11,412 nt of DNA from Clostridiaceae bacterium (GTDB taxonomy: Bacteria > Bacillota > Clostridia > Saccharofermentanales > Fastidiosipilaceae): contig JAAYZH010000269.1 in the NCBI GenBank assembly GCA_012514965.1, positions 1 through 11,412 of the forward strand, read 5' to 3'. Each line of letters begins with the position of its first letter. Positions within the stretch are counted from its first letter, which is position 1. The translations under genes were made by a program, and so were the position numbers. Of the stretch, positions 1 through 5,848 are shown one piece after another. Below the pieces are notes generated by a model. It made no database searches and was not told where the DNA came from. It worked only from the letters and a program-made list of their open reading frames with translations.

Positions 1-44
1 CTCGAATCCTGCGGGTCCCGCAGATTCAACGGACAGGTAAGCCT
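1..44 (+). other. Probable 3' end of an upstream gene with a hairpin, leading into ecfT
   Basis: Two frames close here: one at TAA 38-40 and one at TGA 46-48, the latter giving an ATGA overlap with the ecfT start. Either could be the end of an upstream gene, and too little is visible to identify it. An inverted repeat covers 4-27: GAAT (4-7) pairs with ATTC (24-27), C8 is bulged, and CTGCGG (9-14) pairs with CCGCAG (18-23) around a 3-base loop. No T run follows, so it is not a standard intrinsic terminator. A weak Shine-Dalgarno (GGACAGG, 31-37) precedes ATG 45. Confidence 0.4.
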
Positions 45-929
45 ATGAAAAACTTCGCCGGTCTGCATCCAGCTGCGCAATTCCTCTTTTACGGGGTCTT
101 GCTCAGCCTGACCTTGCTGCTGGAGCACCCGGCCTCTCTCCTGCTGATCTGGCTGGCCGCGATACTGGCTTTGCGGCCCGTGGCGGAAGGCAAACTGTGG
201 ATAGGGCTGGCCCTGCTGCCGCTGTTTTTCGCCTTGCCGACTGCGTTGCTGAATGCGCTATTCCGCCATTATGGTTTGCACATTCTCTGGTACTTCCCAT
301 CAGGCAATGCCCTGACGCTGGAAGCGATCCTGGATGGGGCGCAGGCGGGTTTTCGCCTGGGCCTGGCCATGCAATGGCTGCACCACCTCTACAGAACGCT
401 GGAGAGCGACCGAATTCTCTACTTGTTTTCGGCCTTTCCGACGTTTTCGCTGCTCTTGACGCTGGTTTTACGTTACCTGCCGCGTTTTAGCGCTGAGGCA
501 AGAAGCCTGGCTGCCCTGCACAAGCTGCGGGATCGCGGGGCAAAGCAGCCCCTGGGCAGGCGTTTGCGCCGCCAGGCCTCGCTGCTGGCTGCCTTGAGCG
601 GCTGGGCAATGGAAAGCAGCATTCTCACGGCGGATGCGATGCAGGCGCGCGGCCTGGGGCTGCCGGTCAAGGCCACGCGCTACCGGCTCTACAGCTGGCG
701 GCGGGGCGATGTTTGGGCCGTGGTCACACTGGTCTTGTTAAGCGGCGTGAGCCTATACCTGGGACTGCAGGGCCGCCTGCCCGCGACTTATAACCCCTAT
801 CTAAGCCTCCCCTCCTGGACGGCCGGGGACGTTCTGTACTTGGCCTCGGCAGGGCTGATCGCGTTCCTACCGTTTTTGATCGATCTAGGAGGTAGCGTCC
901 GTTGGACTTACTCAAGGCAGAAAATTTAA
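45..929 (+). CDS. ECF transporter transmembrane (T) component, EcfT-like
   Basis: This is an integral membrane coupling protein that links the substrate-binding S component to the ATPase in energy-coupling factor vitamin or metal importers. The 294-residue product has hydrophobic segments near residues 11-45, 52-72, 125-145, 223-242 and 262-282. Between them lies the basic cytoplasmic region typical of EcfT. The C-terminal coupling motif is clear: Ala-Arg-Gly at 201-203 in the context ADAMQARGLGLP. The expected first copy appears only as Asp-Arg-Gly (163-165 region), so it is degenerate. The start ATG at 45 has a weak GGACAGG seven bases upstream. The same frame is open to the window edge, so a longer protein cannot be fully excluded. 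The 3' end overlaps the ATPase gene by 28 bases. Family assignment rests on the ARG motif, topology and neighbours; the ligand is unknown. Confidence 0.9.
   Translation: MKNFAGLHPAAQFLFYGVLLSLTLLLEHPASLLLIWLAAILALRPVAEGKLWIGLALLPLFFALPTALLNALFRHYGLHILWYFPSGNALTLEAILDGAQAGFRLGLAMQWLHHLYRTLESDRILYLFSAFPTFSLLLTLVLRYLPRFSAEARSLAALHKLRDRGAKQPLGRRLRRQASLLAALSGWAMESSILTADAMQARGLGLPVKATRYRLYSWRRGDVWAVVTLVLLSGVSLYLGLQGRLPATYNPYLSLPSWTAGDVLYLASAGLIAFLPFLIDLGGSVRWTYSRQKI
887..892 (+). promoter_or_regulatory. Strong ribosome binding site that sets a TTG start
   Basis: A perfect AGGAGG lies nine bases before the TTG at 902, inside the end of the T-component gene. It fixes the ATPase start at a TTG, since the reading frame from there (DLLKAENLSFAY) is the expected first beta strand of an ABC domain. 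Its position within the preceding coding sequence suggests translational coupling. Confidence 0.85.
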
Positions 930-2617
930 GCTTCGCTTATCCGGATCAGCCCTTGCTCTGGGAGAATCTCACCTTTAGCCTGCCCAAAGGCAGTTTTACA
1001 CTCCTGGCCGGAGCGGGTGGTTCGGGCAAGAGCAGCTTGCTGCGGCACTTGGTGCACAAACTTGAGCCTTTTGGCCACAAGAGCGGGCACCTTTACTTCT
1101 CCGGTACGCGGCTCGTCCGGCTGCCTGCCTGGATGCGGGTGCAGAAAATCGCTTTTGTGATGCAAAATCCGGAGGATCAGATTGTTACGGACAGCGTGTG
1201 GCATGAGCTGGCCTTTGGCCTCGAAAATCAAGGGGTAGATCCGCAGACCATGCGGCTGCGGATCGCGGAAATTGCGAATTTCTTTGGCATGCAGACATGG
1301 TTTCAGCAGAGATGCGACCAGCTGTCGGGCGGCCAAAAACAGCTTCTCAATCTGGCGGCGGTCTTGCTGCTGCAGCCAGAGCTACTGGTGCTCGATGAGC
1401 CTTCCGCCCAGCTGGACCCGATCGCGGCCGATGAATTCTTCCACATTCTGCAGCGGGTGAACCGCGAGCTGGGGGTGACCATTCTGATGACGGATCACCG
1501 ACTGGGTCGCATGCTTCCCCTCGCCGACCGGGTTCTTCTTCTCGAGGACAAAGGTTTGCGGGCATTTCGTTCGCCGCGTGCTTTCGCTGCGGCTCTGCAG
1601 GCTGAACAACACCCTCTCAGCCTGGCCTTGCCGGCTGCTGCCCGGATCAGTTTCGCGCTGGCACCGGACAATGACCCGTTGCCGGTGCTGGAGGTGCGTG
1701 AAGTCCGTGAGCAACTTGCACATGCGTTCGCGGCGCATGCTGTTACCGCGCCCGTACCGGAAGCAGTTGCGCAGCCGGCCGACAAGCCGCCCGCCCGGCT
1801 GCTGGCACGCCTCGATGAGGTGAGTTTCTCCTACAGCAAACACGGAGACCCGGTCCTGGATCACCTGTCCCTCGACATTGAGGCGGGCAAATTCCTCGCT
1901 GTGCTGGGAGGCAACGGCAGCGGCAAGTCGACCCTGCTGGCGTGCCTGGCCGGCCTCCTCCGCCCGCAAAGCGGCCGCATTCATTTCTACAAGGATGGTG
2001 TCAAACCGCTGTTTGGGCGGGGTGAAGCCCCACTTACCGCGCTCCTGCCGCAAAACCCTCGTCTGCTGTTCGCCCGCGAAAGCGTGATCGAGCAGATGGA
2101 GGAGATCTGGCAAGAGCTGACGCCGGCAGCGCGCCGTGACAGCGCACGCTTGCTCGGCTACACAGAGGAGGCGTTTTCTCCTCTCGTGCTGCTGGAGGCA
2201 ATGGATCTTGGGGATAGAGCGCAGTTTCATCCCGGCGACCTGAGCGGCGGCGAGCTGCAGCGCGCGGCCCTGGCCACGGTCCTGCTCTACGGGGCAGAGC
2301 TCTTGCTCCTGGATGAGCCGGGCAAGGGCCTGGACGCTGAAGATCTGGCCCATCTGGGTGAGATTCTGGACCGGCTGCGCAGCCGCGGCATTACCATCGT
2401 CGCCGTGTCGCACGATCTGGAGTTCTGCGCGGCCCACGCTGATACCTGTGCCTTGCTGTTCCGAGGTGAGACCGCTGCGGTGGCCGAGCCGCACGCCTTC
2501 TTCAGCGGGCACTACTTCTACACCACAGACGCCTGCCGGGCTGCTGCCGGCTTTCTGCCCGGCTGTATTACAAGTGAGGAGGTGGTCTCGACATGGCAAC
2601 AAGTCGCTTCGTCGTAA
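902..2617 (+). CDS. ECF transporter fused double ATP-binding protein (EcfA-EcfA')
   Basis: Two ABC ATPase domains in one 571-residue chain form the energising part of the ECF transporter on the cytoplasmic face. Domain 1 (about 1-230) has Walker A at 37-45, a Q-loop at Gln88 in the EcfA-typical context MQNPEDQIV, signature LSGGQKQ at 141-147, Walker B LLVLDEP at 161-167 and H-loop His199. Domain 2 (from about 301) has Walker A GGNGSGKST at 336-344, signature LSGGELQ at 447-453, Walker B LLLLDEP at 467-473 and His504. A linker of about 70 residues rich in Ala, Pro and Val joins them. All catalytic motifs are intact in both halves. The second Q-loop region (LLPQNPRLLF) lacks the acidic EDQ seen in the first. 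After domain 2 the chain carries a tail with FFSGHYFYTT, which I recall from related clostridial fused EcfA proteins. The start is TTG. The 3' end overlaps the S-component gene by 25 bases. Confidence 0.95.
   Translation: MDLLKAENLSFAYPDQPLLWENLTFSLPKGSFTLLAGAGGSGKSSLLRHLVHKLEPFGHKSGHLYFSGTRLVRLPAWMRVQKIAFVMQNPEDQIVTDSVWHELAFGLENQGVDPQTMRLRIAEIANFFGMQTWFQQRCDQLSGGQKQLLNLAAVLLLQPELLVLDEPSAQLDPIAADEFFHILQRVNRELGVTILMTDHRLGRMLPLADRVLLLEDKGLRAFRSPRAFAAALQAEQHPLSLALPAAARISFALAPDNDPLPVLEVREVREQLAHAFAAHAVTAPVPEAVAQPADKPPARLLARLDEVSFSYSKHGDPVLDHLSLDIEAGKFLAVLGGNGSGKSTLLACLAGLLRPQSGRIHFYKDGVKPLFGRGEAPLTALLPQNPRLLFARESVIEQMEEIWQELTPAARRDSARLLGYTEEAFSPLVLLEAMDLGDRAQFHPGDLSGGELQRAALATVLLYGAELLLLDEPGKGLDAEDLAHLGEILDRLRSRGITIVAVSHDLEFCAAHADTCALLFRGETAAVAEPHAFFSGHYFYTTDACRAAAGFLPGCITSEEVVSTWQQVASS
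2576..2585 (+). promoter_or_regulatory. Strong ribosome binding site for the S-component gene
   Basis: GAGGAGGTGG lies just before ATG 2593, wholly inside the end of the ATPase gene. This supports the 2593 start and the 25-base overlap, and implies coupled translation of ATPase and S component. Confidence 0.8.
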
Positions 2618-3309
2618 AGCACAAGGCTGCCTGGGCTCTGCTCCTCTTGCCTGCACTCACCGTTCTTCTGTGGTTAGCGCTGTTTCCGGATCAATACTTC
2701 CTGGTTGCTGTTTTATTAGTGGTCGAAGTCCTGGCCTTGTGGCTGCTCTACCTGGAATTCGAGAAACCGTCGCCCCGGGAGCTGGCCTTGATGGCAGCTT
2801 TGGCTACGCTGGGTGTGGCGGGCAGGGCGCTCTTCTTCTTTGTACCGCAAGTGAAACCCACAGCCGCGATTGTCCTGATCAGCGGACTGGCCTTAGGCAG
2901 AGCACCGGGCTTCACGATCGGCCTGCTCACCATGTTCTTGTCGAACTTTCTCTTTGGCCAAAGCATCAGCACACCCTTCCAGATGCTGGGCATGGGTCTG
3001 GTAGGCTTTGCGGGCGGCTTCTTCGCGAAACGCGAAAGACCTCTGTCCCTCCCCTTGGTGGCCGGACTGGGTTTTGGCCTAACCTTCTTACTCTACGGAC
3101 TGCTGGTGGACAGCGGCAGCGCCCTCTTCCTCTATCGCTGGCAAGGCAACGTCGGCGTCTGGTCCGTGTACCTGGCCGGAATTCCCTTCAACTTCGTGCA
3201 CGCTCTCTCTACTGCTGCCTTCTTATTCTTCCTCTCACCTCTCTTGACGCGCCAATTGACCCGTATTTGCCGCAAATATGGTCTATTTAGGTCGAGAATG
3301 TTAGAATAA
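2593..3309 (+). CDS. ECF transporter substrate-binding (S) component, ligand unassigned
   Basis: This 238-residue, very hydrophobic protein is the likely ligand-capturing membrane subunit of the ECF importer encoded by the two overlapping upstream genes. Two membrane segments at about 13-31 and 35-54 precede a core of about six more (roughly 63-84, 90-105, 106-122, 128-146, 153-172, 195-216). Conserved-looking stretches are GRALFFFVPQVKP (78-89 region) and SNFLFGQSISTPFQM (117-131), which resemble S components seen beside fused EcfA genes in clostridia. The N-terminal pair of segments makes it longer than the usual six-helix S component. No biosynthetic gene lies beside it to reveal the ligand. 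Cobalamin or a related cofactor is one possibility from my memory of similar gene sets, but nothing in the window proves it. The gene ends 55 bases before moxR. Confidence 0.85.
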   Translation: MATSRFVVKHKAAWALLLLPALTVLLWLALFPDQYFLVAVLLVVEVLALWLLYLEFEKPSPRELALMAALATLGVAGRALFFFVPQVKPTAAIVLISGLALGRAPGFTIGLLTMFLSNFLFGQSISTPFQMLGMGLVGFAGGFFAKRERPLSLPLVAGLGFGLTFLLYGLLVDSGSALFLYRWQGNVGVWSVYLAGIPFNFVHALSTAAFLFFLSPLLTRQLTRICRKYGLFRSRMLE

Positions 3310-3324
3310 TTCAGATAAACATCG

Positions 3325-3330
3325 TATACT
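3325..3330 (+). promoter_or_regulatory. Possible -10 box ahead of the moxR cassette
   Basis: TATACT in the 55-base gap between the S-component gene and moxR matches the sigma-A -10 consensus at five of six positions. No good -35 lies at 16-18 bases (TTAGAA at 3301-3306 is the best and is poor). The gap also has no terminator-like hairpin, so read-through from the ECF operon is equally likely. Confidence 0.3.
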
Positions 3331-3364
3331 CTCGCAACTCCATCATCAGAAAGGAAACTTTCAC

Positions 3365-4312
3365 ATGGACGACCTACAGCTCAAACAAGTAATCGAGAAA
3401 GTCCGCAAGAATATTCAGAGTGTTGTCATAGGCCAAAGCAAGGCCGTCGATCTCCTCTTGATCGCACTCGTCAGCCGCGGCCATGTTCTCCTTGAGGATG
3501 TGCCGGGTATCGGCAAGACTACTTTGGCCTCCGCCCTGGCCCGTTCGCTGAATCTCAGCTTCAGCCGTATACAGTTCACACCGGATGTTATGCCCTCTGA
3601 TATCACGGGTTTCAACATGTATAACCCGAAAGAAGGCGAATTCACCTTCCATCCCGGCGCTATTATGGCGAATCTGGTCCTGGCCGACGAAATCAACCGC
3701 AGCTCGCCGAAAACGCAATCCAGCTTGCTTGAAGCAATGCAGGACAGACAGGTGACGGTCGACGGCGTATCCTATCCCCTGCCGGAGCCCTTCATGGTGG
3801 TGGCTACGCAGAACGCGGTCGAACAGATCGGTACCTACCCGTTGCCGGAGGCCCAGCTGGATCGGTTCATGATCAAGTCGAATCTCCGCTACCCCTCGCC
3901 TGCCGAAGAAGTTCAGATCTACGCGATGCACGCCGGACACTCTCCGCTGCTGGACCTTGAGACGGTTATGACGACCGAAGAGCTGCTGGCCTTGCAGGAA
4001 GCCGCGATCAATATTTACGTGGCTGCGCCCCTCTATGATTATGTAGCCAAACTCGCTCAGGAGACCCGCCGGCACAAACAGGTCCAGCTGGGTGTCAGTC
4101 CCCGCGGAGCCCTCATGCTGGTCCAGGCCGCCAAAGGCCGTGCCCTGCTCGAAGGCCGCGATTACGTACTGCCTGATGATATACACTATCTTGCCCCCTA
4201 TTGTCTGGCTCACCGTTTGATCTTGCACAGCGAAAGCGAACTTGCCGGCGCCTCAGTCGTCCAGGTTATCGAGCAGATTCTGCAAAACACGCCTCTGCCA
4301 AAGCAAGCCTAG
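3365..4312 (+). CDS. MoxR-family AAA+ ATPase
   Basis: This is a cytoplasmic AAA+ ATPase of the MoxR group, thought to act as a chaperone-like remodeler for partner proteins encoded alongside it. The 315 residues match the family's usual size. Visible motifs are Walker A EDVPGIGKT at 44-52 (Lys51), Walker B LVLADEIN at 104-111 (Asp108, Glu109), sensor 1 ATQN at 147-150, the AQLDRFMIK segment with Arg167, and sensor 2 Arg247 in VSPRGALML. The AAA_3 core is followed by the helical lid. ATG 3365 is preceded by AAAGGA at good spacing. The DUF58 gene begins 18 bases after the stop and a transglutaminase follows it, a gene order known widely in bacteria. The family is certain; the client protein here is inferred to be the DUF58 or transglutaminase product. 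Confidence 0.96.
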   Translation: MDDLQLKQVIEKVRKNIQSVVIGQSKAVDLLLIALVSRGHVLLEDVPGIGKTTLASALARSLNLSFSRIQFTPDVMPSDITGFNMYNPKEGEFTFHPGAIMANLVLADEINRSSPKTQSSLLEAMQDRQVTVDGVSYPLPEPFMVVATQNAVEQIGTYPLPEAQLDRFMIKSNLRYPSPAEEVQIYAMHAGHSPLLDLETVMTTEELLALQEAAINIYVAAPLYDYVAKLAQETRRHKQVQLGVSPRGALMLVQAAKGRALLEGRDYVLPDDIHYLAPYCLAHRLILHSESELAGASVVQVIEQILQNTPLPKQA

Positions 4313-4330
4313 AATTTTAGGTACGAATTT

Positions 4331-5848
4331 ATGAGCAGCCGTTTCCTCCTCTATATGGTCCTTGTGGGGATCACGTATGCCCTCTACAGTTTCAACGCCT
4401 ATACGCCGCTCCTATTCTTGTTGATTCTGATGCTGGCTTTACCTGTCTGCTCTTTTTTACTGCTCCTGATCAGCCGCGTTTTTGTCCGCATTGAGATCAG
4501 CACCCCGAAGGCCCAAGTCTACCGGCTGGAACCCTTTACGGTCCTCCTGGACATCCAGAACCGCGGTCCCTTCTTCTTCCCCCTGATCCGCATCGAATTC
4601 AACCTCCCCAAGCATCGGGATGTGCTGCAGCCTGACCAGGATTGGCGCACAGACCTTAAAGGGGATTCAGAAAATGTGCATTTTTTCAACGAATATTTTG
4701 ACTGGGATCAGGATGAAACTTCTGTCGACGCAACCCCTGCAGAAGGAGAAACCCAGCGGGTCTACCGACCTGATCGCCGCAAAACCTTCCGCCTCTACCC
4801 TCTCCCGCACTGGGCCATGGTCCGCAAGATCGTGACAGCGGTACTGCCTCAGCGAAGCACCAGCCGTCAGGAGATCATCCTTTCCGCACGCCACAAAGGC
4901 ACCTTCGAGGTCGGGACCGACTCGATTCTCCTGCAGGATCTGTTCGGATTCTTCTACCTGCCGCTGGCGCGGACCAATCGAATTGACAAAGCATCTGGTA
5001 AATCCCGTTCTTCTGTCAGCATGGAGATTCTGCCGAATCCGCTGCGTTGGCAGTCACCGCAAGCCGGTATCTTGCGTGCGCCGGAAGAAGTACTCATGAA
5101 TGCGAGAGACCTCAAGGTCAGCAATGAAGTCGACAGTTTGGCGAACGTGCGTGATTTTGTCCCGGGTGACCGCGTCAAGCAAATACACTGGAAGCTCAGC
5201 GCTCGCAGCGGCAAGTGGCTGTCGCGTGAATTCGAAGATCCGCGTCAAGGTGGTATTCTCTTCCTTCTGGATCCTAAGCTGCCCGATGACTGCGTGCGTC
5301 CCCTAAGCTACGCAGATGAAGCGCCGGAGATACTTGCGTCCATGATGCGTGTCTTGTCGCGTACAGAAGGTCCCTTAAACTTACTGCTAGGCGAAGATTA
5401 TTACACGGCTCCGGGTGAGGGTGTAGAACCTCGCGGTTTCTATCGGGCCATGATGCACTGGAAACCCCAGATTCGCCGGGATGATCCCCGCGCGCAGGAT
5501 GCGGATACACGCCTGGCCTGCCAGCTGACGCCGCACCGCCTGGAACTTTCTGCCATGCTCGAGAAAGAGAGCAAAAGGCAGCGTTACCGCGCTATCGTAG
5601 TAGTAACGGCCCGTATGAATGACAGTCTCTCGAACGAGCTTCGTCTGGCCCAGAAAATCGGCAGCCAGGTCTTGCTTATCTTCTTGCACAATGAGAAGAA
5701 ACAAGTTCTGGATGAGATGCTCCTGCCCCTGGCCCGTTCTGCGATACGCCTCTTCCCCACACGCCTTACTTCCCTGGTACCGTACCAGGAAGTCGGCTTG
5801 AATCCCGCGCCGCCGGCGAAAAACAAACGGCAAGGGAGGCAAAGATGA
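4331..5848 (+). CDS. DUF58 domain membrane protein
   Basis: The 505-residue protein starts with two membrane segments (about 6-22 and 26-47), followed by a long soluble part. The DUF58 hallmark is at 275-292: DFVPGDRVKQIHWKLSAR, with Gly279, Asp280, His286, Trp287 and Arg292. The segment after it (GGILFLLD) begins a fold reminiscent of a von Willebrand A domain, with no clear complete metal-binding motif that I can see. DUF58 proteins almost always sit next to MoxR ATPases, as here, and their biochemical role is not settled. A poor ribosome site (TAGG at 4318-4321) precedes ATG 4331. The 3' end overlaps the transglutaminase start by four bases (ATGA), so the two products are probably made together. 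A stretch between about residues 105 and 165, rich in Asp, Glu and Arg, is less typical of the family. Confidence 0.92.
   Translation: MSSRFLLYMVLVGITYALYSFNAYTPLLFLLILMLALPVCSFLLLLISRVFVRIEISTPKAQVYRLEPFTVLLDIQNRGPFFFPLIRIEFNLPKHRDVLQPDQDWRTDLKGDSENVHFFNEYFDWDQDETSVDATPAEGETQRVYRPDRRKTFRLYPLPHWAMVRKIVTAVLPQRSTSRQEIILSARHKGTFEVGTDSILLQDLFGFFYLPLARTNRIDKASGKSRSSVSMEILPNPLRWQSPQAGILRAPEEVLMNARDLKVSNEVDSLANVRDFVPGDRVKQIHWKLSARSGKWLSREFEDPRQGGILFLLDPKLPDDCVRPLSYADEAPEILASMMRVLSRTEGPLNLLLGEDYYTAPGEGVEPRGFYRAMMHWKPQIRRDDPRAQDADTRLACQLTPHRLELSAMLEKESKRQRYRAIVVVTARMNDSLSNELRLAQKIGSQVLLIFLHNEKKQVLDEMLLPLARSAIRLFPTRLTSLVPYQEVGLNPAPPAKNKRQGRQR

Noticed and set aside
1382..2656. 424-codon open frame on the minus strand opposite the fused ATPase
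   Set aside because: The plus-strand frame carries complete ABC motifs. The antisense frame gives no recognisable domain and exists because of G+C-rich codon use.
2313..3290. 325-codon plus-strand open frame spanning the ATPase and S-component genes
   Set aside because: It is an out-of-frame shadow, rich in Arg, Ser and Pro, with no ribosome site or motif.
3374..4228. 284-codon open frame antisense to moxR
   Set aside because: MoxR motifs are intact on the plus strand and the antisense product resembles no family I know.
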